From Pseudomonadota bacterium (lineage in GTDB: Bacteria; Desulfobacterota; Binatia; Binatales; Binataceae), in the NCBI GenBank assembly GCA_021325025.1, contig JAJPHZ010000034.1, forward strand, positions 1 through 64,000: a stretch of 64,000 nt of DNA, in the 5' to 3' direction. Under the pieces are notes generated by a model. That model made no database searches. It was not told the DNA's origin and worked only from the letters and a program-made list of their open reading frames with translations. The number at the start of each line of letters is the position of its first letter. The first letter of the stretch is position 1. The position numbers and the translations under genes are program-made. Below are positions 1-8,483 of this stretch, piece by piece.

Positions 1-1557
1 CTCGACTACTTCGTTGGCGTCGGCGGGGCGCAGCGTGATCAGATGGGGCGTGGAGCGCAGCGCCGCCAGTTGCTCGATCGGCTGATGGGTCGGGCCGTCC
101 TCGCCCAGGCCGATCGAGTCGTGGGTGAAGATATAGATCACCGGCAGTTCCATCAGGGCGGACAGCCGCAGCGCCGGCTTGAGGTAATCGCTGAAGATCA
201 GAAAGCCCGACCCGAAGGGGCGCACCTTGCTCAGCGCAAGTCCGTTGAGGATCGCAGCCATGGCGTGCTCGCGGATGCCGAAATGAAAATTGCGTCCGGT
301 GCGGTCATCGGCCTCGAAGTCCCGGGCGCCGTCGAAAGTAAGCCGGGTCTTGGTCGAGGGCGCCAGGTCGGCGGCGCCGCCGATCAGCCACGGCACGCGG
401 CGCGCGATTGCGTTGAGCACCTGGCCCGAGGAGTCGCGGCTGGCGACGCCCTTGGGATCGGCCTTGAAGACCGGCAGCTCCGCATCCCATCCCGGCGGCA
501 GCTCGCGCCGCTGCATGCGTTCGATGTGGTCGGCCAGGTCAGGGTATGACTTTTTGTATTCCGCCAGGCGCGCGTACCAACCCTCGCGCAGCTCGCGTCC
601 GCGCTGGCGCATCGCCTGGGCAAAATGCTGGCGGACGTCATCGGGCACCACAAAGTGTGCATCCTCGGGCCATCCGTAACTACGCTTGGCGCCGCGCACT
701 TCATCCTCGCCCAGCGGCTCACCATGCGCCGCGCTGGTGTCGTGCTTGTGCGGCGCGCCGTAGGCGATGTGGCTGTCGACAATGATTAGTGTCGGGCGGT
801 CGGTGGTCTCGCGCGCGGTCTTGAGCGCGCGCTCCAGGAACTCCATGGAGTTGGCGTCGCCCACCCGCAGCACGTTCCAGTTGTAGCCCAGGAAGCGAGT
901 GGCCACGTCGTCGCTGAACGCCAGCGCGGTGTTGCCCTCGATGGTGATGTGGTTGTTGTCGTAGATCCAGCACAGGTTGGACAGTCCCAAATGGCCCGCC
1001 AGCGACGCCGCCTCGTTGGAAATCCCCTCCATCATGCAGCCGTCGCCCGCCAGCGCGTAGACCCGGAAGTCGAACATTTCGAAGCCGGGCCGGTTGAAAT
1101 GCGCCGCCATCCACTTCGACGCGATCGCCATCCCCACGCTGGTCGCGACTCCCTGGCCCAATGGCCCGGTCGTGGTCTCGACGCCCGACACCATCCGGTA
1201 CTCCGGATGCCCCGGGCATTTGCTGCCCAGTTGGCGGAAGTGCTTGATGTCCTCCAGGGTCACCGCGGGCTGGCCCAGGATTTCGTATTGCGGATCGACC
1301 GCTTTGACGCCGGTCAGATGTAACATCGAGTAGAGCAGCATCGAGGCGTGTCCCGCCGATAGCACGAAGCGGTCGCGGTTGGGCCAGATCGGATCCTCAG
1401 GATCGAAGCGCAAAAACCGGTCCCACAAACAGTAGACCACCGGCGCCATCGCCATCGGCGTGCCCGGATGGCCCGAGTTGGCCGCCTGCACGGCGTCGAT
1501 CGAAAGCGTCCGAATCGTGTTGATGCACTTAAGCTCCAAGGCTTCCTGCTCGGTCAT
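1..1557 (-). CDS. tkt: Transketolase (5' part; gene runs off left edge)
   Basis: Thiamine-diphosphate enzyme of the non-oxidative pentose phosphate pathway, cytoplasmic. The reverse-strand frame is open from the ATG at 1557 to base 1 (519 codons); the C-terminal third lies outside. Visible motifs: an N-terminal SGHPGTPM segment, the ThDP motif starting GDGCMMEG and followed by a downstream Asn, the TTGPLGQG loop, and the start of the pyrimidine-binding domain (NFHFGIREHAM, then GPTHQPIEQLAALR). These are diagnostic for transketolase rather than DXP synthase. A purine-rich AAGGGAG lies about 13 bases before the start. It has no same-strand partner in view. The identification is firm; the missing C-terminus cannot be judged. 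Confidence 0.96.
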   Translation of the reverse strand, partial: MTEQEALELKCINTIRTLSIDAVQAANSGHPGTPMAMAPVVYCLWDRFLRFDPEDPIWPNRDRFVLSAGHASMLLYSMLHLTGVKAVDPQYEILGQPAVTLEDIKHFRQLGSKCPGHPEYRMVSGVETTTGPLGQGVATSVGMAIASKWMAAHFNRPGFEMFDFRVYALAGDGCMMEGISNEAASLAGHLGLSNLCWIYDNNHITIEGNTALAFSDDVATRFLGYNWNVLRVGDANSMEFLERALKTARETTDRPTLIIVDSHIAYGAPHKHDTSAAHGEPLGEDEVRGAKRSYGWPEDAHFVVPDDVRQHFAQAMRQRGRELREGWYARLAEYKKSYPDLADHIERMQRRELPPGWDAELPVFKADPKGVASRDSSGQVLNAIARRVPWLIGGAADLAPSTKTRLTFDGARDFEADDRTGRNFHFGIREHAMAAILNGLALSKVRPFGSGFLIFSDYLKPALRLSALMELPVIYIFTHDSIGLGEDGPTHQPIEQLAALRSTPHLITLRPADANEVVE

Positions 1558-2371
1558 GGCTGGTACATGCTCCCTTTCGCAAACACCCGATAAAGGATGC
1601 TCGGGCTCGCTTCAAGGTTGCGCTATCAAACTCTCCGCGTCCAGTGCCGCGGGCCCTGCCCCGCTAAACGGGCAGGCGAAAGCTTGGCTTATATTGCGGC
1701 TGACTCCTGACGGCGCGGTATCTCCCGCCGTCAGGCGCGAACCGAACGATCAATTCTGGGATTCAAGCGGCGGAACACACCAATTCGATGAGAGGCAGGA
1801 TCTGACAAATCGACAAAGTCCACGACGATGCGTGGGCATCAGCGCGACATTCGCGCCCAGTGGTAGTGCCGCGATGCGACGCTCGCAGCGCCCCTCCGGC
1901 GTCATCGGCGGTCGCCAGCCCGCAGGGGCCTGCGGCCGGCCACGCGCGTTGGAGCGCGATGGGCGCGCTCTTCGTGGCGCGCACAAACACAAGTCAGAGA
2001 GACCAGGACGAGAAGCCAAAACGAAACCATCGTTTAAACTCCTGGCTGACGCAGCCCGAAATCACATCCTGATCCCAGCGACAAGCCGGAATCGTGCCAG
2101 TGGCAATGTACAGACCAGCACCATCAAAAACTCCGACGGATGGCCCAACGCGTGCAGTTTGGGTCCAACCTCTAACCTGGACCTGCCTCCAGCAGCATCA
2201 GCGCTGCGCGCCCGATGTAGCTATAGGGTTCAGGGACAGGGCCCGGCGCAGGCAACGACACGCTGGACGCTCCAGCATGGCGCGGCACGTCGGTTGCTCA
2301 GGCTCAACGCCGGGTGCTGCCTGCGGGCAGTCAATACGCACGCTTAATGCTGGGAATGCAGAGATTGGTCG
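1558..2371. other. Intergenic region between tkt and a crotonase gene
   Basis: About 810 bases with no convincing gene; open frames here have non-biological composition. It holds two hairpins on the tkt side: 7-bp arms at 1655-1661/1670-1676 and perfect 10-bp arms at 1706-1715/1726-1735. The second could sit in or near the tkt leader. I see no clear promoter, tRNA or mobile-element remnant. Confidence 0.5.
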
Positions 2372-3160
2372 ATGGGAACCGAACTCGTTCTATATGAGAC
2401 TCGTTATCCGGCCGCGATAATCACGCTTAACTGCCCGCAGACCAGAAATGCGCTAAGCATGCCGATGGTGGACGCGATCATGGCGGCGCTCCAGCGCGCG
2501 CAGCACGATAGCGGCGTGCGCGCGCTGATTGTCACCGGCACCGAATCGGCCTTCTCGGCGGGGATGGATCTGAAGGAACTGCGCCGCGCGCTGGATGAGA
2601 TGAGCTTTGACCAAAGCGGCGGCGCGCTGTGGGCCGATGCCTTTCGCGGCGAGGAGCTGATCGATCGCCTGTACAGATTCCCCAAACCGACCATCGCGGC
2701 CGTCAACGGCGCGGCGGCCGCCGCCGGAGCGGCACTGGTCAGCGCCTGCGATATGGCGGTGGCGGTGCCCGAGGCCCGCATCGGATACCCGGAGATGCGG
2801 CGCGGAATTCAGGCCGGGATGGTGCTGATTCATCTGATGCGATTGGTTGGCGAGCGTCACGCCCGCTTCCTGGTGCTGACCGGGGAGCTCATCACCGCCG
2901 GCCGCGCCCGGGAAATCGGTCTGCTCAACGAAGTGGTCGCGCGCGATCAGCTCATGGCGACCGCGATGCAGTGGGCGGCATCGGTGGCGCTCAACGCCCC
3001 CAAGGCCGAAATGATCACCAAGGCGCTGCTGGAGAAGTTCTCCGCACAAGCGGTGTCGATGAAGACCGTCGAGTACAAGGAGGCGCCCCATCTGACCGAC
3101 GAATGCCGCGCCGGGCTGGAGGCGTTCTTCCAAAAGCGGCCCGCCCCATGGACGTTGTGA
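2372..3160 (+). CDS. Enoyl-CoA hydratase/isomerase family (crotonase) protein
   Basis: Protein of 262 residues, normal crotonase length, cytoplasmic acyl-CoA enzyme. The first oxyanion-hole segment is FSAGMDL (61-67). The second lies in VNGAAAAAGA (111-120), where the usual GGG is replaced by AAG. The Glu of the PE motif is present (Glu141), but the Glu usually found in the GGGxEL segment (rat Glu144 equivalent) is Ala here. With one catalytic Glu it may be an enoyl-CoA isomerase or a specialised crotonase rather than a classical hydratase. It stands alone, with a convergent methyltransferase downstream. Family call firm, substrate unknown. Confidence 0.9.
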   Translation: MGTELVLYETRYPAAIITLNCPQTRNALSMPMVDAIMAALQRAQHDSGVRALIVTGTESAFSAGMDLKELRRALDEMSFDQSGGALWADAFRGEELIDRLYRFPKPTIAAVNGAAAAAGAALVSACDMAVAVPEARIGYPEMRRGIQAGMVLIHLMRLVGERHARFLVLTGELITAGRAREIGLLNEVVARDQLMATAMQWAASVALNAPKAEMITKALLEKFSAQAVSMKTVEYKEAPHLTDECRAGLEAFFQKRPAPWTL

Positions 3161-3171
3161 CTGAACCCGCT

Positions 3172-4077
3172 TCAGGGCGCCGCTTCACAGGCCTGGGTCG
3201 ACAACTCCGGAGCAAGCTTGGGCCCTAAGAGCGCGGTTCGCGATGCCCCGGGCTTTTGCGCACTGACTATATATTGAGCGCCCGCACAGCGAAGCAGTGG
3301 ATAACCGCGGTCGGCCATCCGTTGGAGCTGCCGATGCAACGCCAGTCCGGTGGCCGAGGGCAGCATCGCGCGCCGGAAAAGCGTAAACGGTCCGAATCCA
3401 ACCGTGGCGTCTTCGACTATCTGCAGGCCGTGCGCCCGCAGGGTCGCCCGACACTCCCCAATCGACACCTTTTGTCCGAATGGGATCTCCTTGTGCGATT
3501 GTCCTAACAGCCTGAGAAGCAACTGCTTGGCTGGCTGCAAAACCGGATTGGTCAGCGGATCGATGAACCAACGAAATCCCCAACGGTTGTCGATGGTAAT
3601 GATGATGTGGCCACCCGGTTCAAGGACGCGGCACATCTCGCGCATCGCGGCTTCGGTCGATGACAGCCAAGGCAGAACACCAATGGCCATGACCAGGCGG
3701 AAGCAATGGTCGACAAATGGCAGACGGTTGATGTCACCCCTGACGCACCAGACGGCTGACTGTAGTCCCTCTGCGGACACCGCCCTGCGAGTCGTCTCCA
3801 CCATTTCAGGCACCGCGTCTACCGCACAGACCAGGTAGCCGCGCCGGGCAAGCGCAATGGTGGCGTGTCCGGTGCCGCATCCGATGTCAAGTGCGCGAGC
3901 GCAGGCGGAACGGGGGAAGCCGTCGACGAAGTCCAGGATCGTTCGCAGACGGCGCTGATGAATCACTTCAAAAATGCCGGTGCCGTAATAAATTTCCTCC
4001 CAAAACCGAGCCTGCTTCTGGAAATAGGCTGTGACCAGCTTTTGTTGATCTCCGGCTATAAAGTTTCTTCTAGCCAT
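3172..4077 (-). CDS. Class I SAM-dependent methyltransferase
   Basis: Protein of 301 residues with a Methyltransf_11/25-type Rossmann core. The SAM-binding glycine motif is DIGCGTGHA (about 68-76), the acidic strand-2 residue lies in VCAVDAVPEM, motif II/III is DINRLPF, and the post-core motif is VLEPGGHIIITID. An N-terminal helical stretch precedes the core. The C-terminal part is Arg/Leu rich and could hold an extra lid. The substrate is not evident: no biosynthetic neighbour, and the crotonase gene is convergent. Start is the ATG at 4077. Confidence 0.85.
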   Translation of the reverse strand: MARRNFIAGDQQKLVTAYFQKQARFWEEIYYGTGIFEVIHQRRLRTILDFVDGFPRSACARALDIGCGTGHATIALARRGYLVCAVDAVPEMVETTRRAVSAEGLQSAVWCVRGDINRLPFVDHCFRLVMAIGVLPWLSSTEAAMREMCRVLEPGGHIIITIDNRWGFRWFIDPLTNPVLQPAKQLLLRLLGQSHKEIPFGQKVSIGECRATLRAHGLQIVEDATVGFGPFTLFRRAMLPSATGLALHRQLQRMADRGYPLLRCAGAQYIVSAQKPGASRTALLGPKLAPELSTQACEAAP

Positions 4078-4450
4078 CTCTCAGCCCACAGACGTAACGT
4101 GCCTGCCAAAATAGCTCTTTGCCTGGGCATCTTATTCTCGCCCCGTCTAGCGCGGCTCCCAGCAGCGGTCGTGCGATTGGTGTCGGGTTGTTGTAAAATG
4201 CCCTCAGCAAATTCTCCACTGCACAAAAGCGCTTGCTGGCAGGCGTCCACGAAAAACGTCACAATCCAAGCACGCGACATTCCCGCCGCTGGATATGCAA
4301 ACCCGATGCCGCGGCTCTCCCGACGCCGCGCTCGCCGGTTAATCTGCGGTCTATCAAACCATGGCCTAACAGGGTACGGAAAAAGGATATTTGTGCCCTC
4401 ATGAAGACACCTGCGTTCCGCACCCTGGATAAAAGATGGCCGCTTTACTT

Positions 4451-4480
4451 CTCTCCCTCTGGGAGAGACTAGAGTGAGGG
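4451..4480. repeat. Small dispersed intergenic hairpin repeat, copy 1
   Basis: CTCTCCC (4451-4457), TCT loop, GGGAGAG (4461-4467), followed by a GTGAGGG tail. This resembles the widespread bacterial intergenic repeat made of ccctcaccc/ctctccc and gggagagggtgaggg blocks. Diverged relatives occur at 41507 and 57805. Confidence 0.55.
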
Positions 4481-4483
4481 AGG

Positions 4484-4514
4484 AGGTTGCGGAAAATCGT
4501 TTTTTCCGCAACCT
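4484..4514. repeat. 13-bp perfect inverted repeat
   Basis: AGGTTGCGGAAAA at 4484-4496 is mirrored by TTTTCCGCAACCT at 4502-4514 around a 5-base loop. It directly abuts the hairpin repeat at 4451. The A/T tracts lie at the loop end of the stem, so it is not a standard terminator. It may belong to the same small repeated element. Confidence 0.6.
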
Positions 4515-4759
4515 GCTAATGGCAGTGGGGCGGCCTGAGAAATCAGGTAACGCGAGCACAATGTGGGCCTTCCCGAAGATCCCGACGGCCACACCCTGGT
4601 CTTACGAACAGGAGGTCGGTATCACGGTCGAGGGGGCCGGGTTTCTGAGCAAGTGTGACGCGAAGTTGCCCGCTGAACCGGTCGCGGCGTGGCGCAAACT
4701 TTGCCTGCGTTTCGTCCGGCGTCGATATCGACCTGCAAGACGAAACGGTGCGTGCGCGA

Positions 4760-5053
4760 TTATTCCTGAAAAACCGTGATTTCCAGATCCTGATAGGCCT
4801 GGGTCCTGATCGGAATGATCTTCTGGTAATCGGGGTCATTGTGCCAGGCATGCACGGCGGCGAGGTCGGGAAAGCGCAGCACCGCGCCGACGGTCCATTT
4901 GTGATGGCCCGCCAGCCCCTCGATGCCGGTGCCGCGCGCCACCAACTCTCCGCCGTGTTTGGCGACGATCGGTCCCGCCCCCGACTGATATTGCTTCATC
5001 TGCTCGGCGCGTTCGGGGTTGGGCGTGCCTTGCACGATTACCAGTACGCTCAT
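4760..5053 (-). CDS. DUF1330 family protein
   Basis: Compact 97-residue protein matching the DUF1330 (dimeric alpha/beta-barrel) pattern: N-terminal strand MSVLVIVQGTPNPE, then GGELVARG, a W-x-V strand, and a C-terminal FPDLAAVHAWHNDPDYQ segment typical of this family. Function is unknown; some relatives are stress or small-molecule proteins. It lies 37 bases after an acyl-CoA dehydrogenase on the same strand, so the two are probably co-transcribed. Confidence 0.88.
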   Translation of the reverse strand: MSVLVIVQGTPNPERAEQMKQYQSGAGPIVAKHGGELVARGTGIEGLAGHHKWTVGAVLRFPDLAAVHAWHNDPDYQKIIPIRTQAYQDLEITVFQE

Positions 5054-5090
5054 GACTGTCTCCTCTTTCCAAACTGGCCGACGGCTTTTC

Positions 5091-6209
5091 CTACAGGCCG
5101 ATCGCCCTGGCGACGCGTTCGTGATGCAGCGCCGTGCTACCCAGGCTCAATTCGAACGCTTTGGCGCGACGCGTGAACAGTTGCAGGTCATACTCACTGG
5201 AATAACCGATCGCGCCGTGCACCTGATGGGCGTTGATAAACACACGGCGCACCGCGTCGTTGATATACGCCTTGGCCGCAGCCACGTCCAAGTCCGCGGC
5301 GCCGCCCTGTTCAAGCCGCCACGCCGCCTGCAGCGCCAGATAGCGGCAGGCGTCGATATCGATACGCATGTCGGCGCATCGATGGGCCACCGCCTGGAAC
5401 GCTCCGATCGGCCGGCCGAACTGCTCGCGCGTGCTGACGTGGGACACGGCCAGCGACAGGGCGCGCTCGCACAGCCCCACCGCGTAAGCGGCCTGCAGGA
5501 CCGCGGCATGGTCGAGCGCCCGATCCAGCAGCGCACGGCCGTCAGCGTTGGGATTGAGCACCGCGGCCGGCGTAAAGGTCACCTTCTCCAGGCTGACGTT
5601 GTACAGGGGGTCGCCGCCGATTGCGCGATGACGCTCGCATTTGATGCCGGGAGCGCCGCGCTCCAGCGCGATCAGTGCCAGCCCGGGCTCCGGCATCATC
5701 GCCGCGACCAGTATCAGATGCGCGCTGTCGGCGTAGGGCACCACGATTTTGGCGCCCGACAGCCGCCAGTTGGTGGTAAAGCGCTGCGCCGTGGTCCGCA
5801 GTGCACTCCATTCGTTGCCCCCACCCGGCTCGACCAGCGCCATCGTGGCGATCACCTCGCCCCTGGCCAGGCCGGGCAGCCACTTGTCGCACTGCCAGTC
5901 GTTGCCCGACCACAGCACCGGCAGCGCTCCCAGAGCAACCGAAGTCAGCAGCGGCGAGGGAAAGGCGACCCGGCCTAACTCTTCGGCCACGATTGCAAGA
6001 TCGAGGATTTTGCCGCCGCTGCCGCCGTATTGCTCGGGCAGGACCAGCCCGGGATAGCCGAGTTCGCAAAGCCTCGACCACAGCTCAGGCGAGAAACCGC
6101 TGAGGCTTGTTTCGACCTCGCGTACCACGTTGCTGGGACATACCTGTTCGGCGAAATGGCGGGCCGACTCAGCCAACATCCGCTGCTCTTCGGTCAAAGT
6201 GAGATCCAT
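5091..6209 (-). CDS. Acyl-CoA dehydrogenase family protein
   Basis: FAD-dependent acyl-CoA dehydrogenase of 372 residues. Order: N-terminal helical domain (TEEQRMLAESARHFAEQ; then GLVLPEQYGGSGG), middle beta-domain (ATMALVEPGGG, then LSGAKIVVPYADSAHL), C-terminal helical domain with the REQFGRPIGAFQAVAH motif, ending HQVHGAIGYSSEYDLQ. These are standard ACAD landmarks. The middle domain is rather degenerate, as in the ACAD subfamilies that work on steroid or aromatic side-chain CoA esters; I cannot assign the substrate. Likely first gene of a two-gene operon with the DUF1330 gene. Confidence 0.92.
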   Translation of the reverse strand: MDLTLTEEQRMLAESARHFAEQVCPSNVVREVETSLSGFSPELWSRLCELGYPGLVLPEQYGGSGGKILDLAIVAEELGRVAFPSPLLTSVALGALPVLWSGNDWQCDKWLPGLARGEVIATMALVEPGGGNEWSALRTTAQRFTTNWRLSGAKIVVPYADSAHLILVAAMMPEPGLALIALERGAPGIKCERHRAIGGDPLYNVSLEKVTFTPAAVLNPNADGRALLDRALDHAAVLQAAYAVGLCERALSLAVSHVSTREQFGRPIGAFQAVAHRCADMRIDIDACRYLALQAAWRLEQGGAADLDVAAAKAYINDAVRRVFINAHQVHGAIGYSSEYDLQLFTRRAKAFELSLGSTALHHERVARAIGL

Positions 6210-6340
6210 CGTGACCTCGCAATACGGGAAGATTCAGCCCGCGATGCGTGCACTGCTCTTGCCGCGCATCCGGCCTGCCAGCGACCACGACCGATAACAC
6301 TGGCCCTGCGCACGGACAAGTGCGCGAGGATCGCACTGCA

Positions 6341-6370
6341 GCGCAGGCGGACCACCCGGCCCGCCTGCGC
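6341..6370 (-). terminator. Hairpin downstream of the DsbA-like gene
   Basis: GCGCAGGCGG (6341-6350) pairs perfectly with CCGCCTGCGC (6361-6370) across a 10-base loop, just past the stop of the reverse-strand gene at 6388. There is no clear T-run, so it may act as a GC-rich hairpin or processing site. Confidence 0.45.
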
Positions 6371-6387
6371 GCACCCTGGATTCGCGA

Positions 6388-7452
6388 TTACTGAGCCTTG
6401 GCTTCCTTGACGCCCCGCTGATCCAGTTCTTCATCGATGATCGACTCGAACTCGCTGGCGGGCTGCGCTCCGCTTATCAGACGGCCGTCGATGATAAAGG
6501 TCGGCGTACCGTCGACGCCAATCGCACTACCCTCCTCGCGGCTTTTGTTGATCTGATCCAGGTGCAGGTTGCCGGCGATGCACTCGTCGAACTTCTTGGT
6601 ATTTAGCTTCAACTTGCCGGCGGTCGCCTTAAGTCCGGCCTGATCGAGCTTGGACTGGTCGGCGAACAATGCGTCGTGAAACTGCCAGTACTTGCCCTGG
6701 TCGCCCGCGCAGCGCGCCGCCTGAGCAGCCTTGAGCGCGTTTTGATGAAACGGCAGAGGAAAATCCATGTAAACGAGGCGCACCTTGTCGCCGTACTTCT
6801 TGAGCACTTCCTTGACCGAGGACTCCGCACGCTGACAGTAGGGGCACTGATAATCGGAGAACTCGACGATCGTAACCGGAGCGTTGCTGGGACCGACCGA
6901 ACCGGCGCTGTACCGGGTCGAGACGTCCACGCGCGGCGCCTTGAGCATCACCTTGACGCCGGCCTCGCGGCGCAGCCTGGCGATCAGTTCGGAGCGCGCC
7001 GCGTTCACCTTTTGCCGTCTCATATACGGCCCCAGCAGGTTTTTGATCTTATCGTAGGGCTGACGGATGCGCGCCGAGTTCTGGTCGTAGAAATCCTTCA
7101 TCTCCTTTTCGGTGGGAGCCGGCGCCTTGTCGTCGACCTCTTTCTTCAGATAGGCGTCGCTGCTCATCCCGGCCTTCTTGGCCGCCTGCTCGATCAGGTA
7201 GTCATCGATGATAGCGTCCAGCGCCTGTTTTCTGGCCTGGTAAATCTCGGTCTGGACCTTTGCCAGTTGCGGCCGCGCTTTTTCATCGACTTGTCCCTCG
7301 GTAATTTTCATCGAACCGATAGTGGCAAGCACCGCGTCATTGGAATCCTTGGCCTTCGCCGCGTGCGCGGCGCGCGCCAAGGCCAGGGCCAATCCGGCAG
7401 CCAAAATCGTCGCGCCCAGCAACTTCGTCAAGCTCTTTTGCTTTTTCATCAA
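6388..7452 (-). CDS. Periplasmic SurA-N-like / DsbA-type thioredoxin-fold fusion
   Basis: Secreted 354-residue protein. Residues 1-31 are a Lys-rich signal peptide ending ARAAHA. Residues about 40-165 are helical and resemble the SurA/PpiC N-terminal chaperone segment (GSMKITEGQVDEK, then DAIIDDYLIEQAAKKAG). Residues about 185-340 are a DsbA-like thioredoxin fold with CPYC (Cys203, Cys206), the cis-Pro region GVDGTPTFIIDG, and the typical FPLPFHQNAL loop. The family is common as DsbA domain-containing or thioredoxin-domain protein; it probably acts as a periplasmic disulfide oxidase or isomerase. It is divergent from the gene at 7608. Confidence 0.9.
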   Translation of the reverse strand: MMKKQKSLTKLLGATILAAGLALALARAAHAAKAKDSNDAVLATIGSMKITEGQVDEKARPQLAKVQTEIYQARKQALDAIIDDYLIEQAAKKAGMSSDAYLKKEVDDKAPAPTEKEMKDFYDQNSARIRQPYDKIKNLLGPYMRRQKVNAARSELIARLRREAGVKVMLKAPRVDVSTRYSAGSVGPSNAPVTIVEFSDYQCPYCQRAESSVKEVLKKYGDKVRLVYMDFPLPFHQNALKAAQAARCAGDQGKYWQFHDALFADQSKLDQAGLKATAGKLKLNTKKFDECIAGNLHLDQINKSREEGSAIGVDGTPTFIIDGRLISGAQPASEFESIIDEELDQRGVKEAKAQ

Positions 7453-7607
7453 TTGTTACGCTCCACCGTAACCGATCCACACCATATCATGCCGGCGGCG
7501 CCCTGTCTCCGCCCCACACAATGACTTTTTTAAGCCAACCAATTGCGCCTATTCAGGCCTTGACGCCCAAGCAAACGGGCATTGTAATGGTTATGAAGGT
7601 GGGCGTC

Positions 7608-8483
7608 ATGTATCGATATTACCTGGTCGTGGCCGCAGCCGTGTTGTGGGGCGCCATCGCCGCCGCTCCCGCCACGGCGTCGGACGGCGGGTCGATGGAC
7701 ATGCTGTCGGCCTATCTGCATGCGCATCGGCTGCCGCTGGTCGAAGCGCGCCTGATCACCGACGAGGACGGCGGGCGGCGTGTGCTGCTGTATGGCTTTG
7801 TTGCCACCCCATACGGCAAGCGCGACGCCGAAGATCAGGCGCGGGGATTTCTCGATGACCCCGAGGTCGCGATCGTCAACCGCATAAAGATAAGGCCCGA
7901 GCTGCTGAACCTGGGCAGACCCGCCAACAACGCCGACTCCATGCAGGCCGCGGCCGGGGACTCCGAGGATGAATCGGCCGAGAACTCTGCCGCCCTTCAG
8001 CCGCTGCCCGACGACATCGGCGACCAGCAGGCCTATGCCGACCAGGAACGCGACGACCAGATGCTGATGAACAGCGGCACCGTGCTGGGCGGGATTCCCA
8101 TGGCTATGGCGATTTTCGGCTCGGGTGCAATCTTTCCGCCGCTTGCGCCGCCAATTTTTCCCGGGCCGATATACCGCACTCCATTTCCGCCCATCTACAC
8201 CGGGCCGGGGGCGTATTCGCCGCCCCCAACTGTGGTGATAATCAGACCGTCATTCGCTCCGCCGTCCACGGCCTTTACCGGCTTCCCGTCGGGCTTGCGC
8301 GGTCCTTCGCCCTTCCCTGCCGGACCCACGCCGATGTTCCCGGCCACCGGCGGCCTACCGCCGTTTGCCGCCCCGGTCAACCCGGTGTTTCCCGGATCCT
8401 TTGCGACTCACGGCGGCTTCGGCGGCGGCTTCGGCAACGGCGGTTTCGGTGGATTCGGCGGCAGCTTCGGCAACCATCGCTGA
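7608..8483 (+). CDS. Secreted hypothetical protein with Pro/Gly-rich tail
   Basis: Function not recognised. The start chosen is ATG 7608, preceded by AAGGTGGG at good spacing and followed by a clean signal peptide (VVAAAVLWGAIAAAPATAS). Residues about 25-100 (VEARLITDEDGGRRVLLYGF, then ARGFLDDPEVAIVNRIKI) look like a small alpha/beta fold reminiscent of BON-type lipid/envelope domains. After an acidic linker, residues about 165-291 are Pro/Phe-rich, ending in a run of FGG/GFG repeats. Longer in-frame starts exist at 7521 and 7587. Likely periplasmic or surface-attached. Confidence 0.7.
   Translation: MYRYYLVVAAAVLWGAIAAAPATASDGGSMDMLSAYLHAHRLPLVEARLITDEDGGRRVLLYGFVATPYGKRDAEDQARGFLDDPEVAIVNRIKIRPELLNLGRPANNADSMQAAAGDSEDESAENSAALQPLPDDIGDQQAYADQERDDQMLMNSGTVLGGIPMAMAIFGSGAIFPPLAPPIFPGPIYRTPFPPIYTGPGAYSPPPTVVIIRPSFAPPSTAFTGFPSGLRGPSPFPAGPTPMFPATGGLPPFAAPVNPVFPGSFATHGGFGGGFGNGGFGGFGGSFGNHR

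Larger units (their letters stand above)
4078..4759. other. Intergenic region rich in small hairpins
   Basis: No gene is supported here. The right half (about 4440-4550) is a run of hairpin-forming elements: a CTCTCCC/GGGAGAG stem, a 13-bp perfect inverted repeat, and CCTGA/TCAGG at 4534-4547. The left half holds nothing I can recognise. Confidence 0.5.

Noticed and set aside
1460..2347. 295-codon forward open frame over the tkt start and spacer
   Set aside because: Overlaps the transketolase N-terminus on the other strand and has no recognisable domain or ribosome-binding site.
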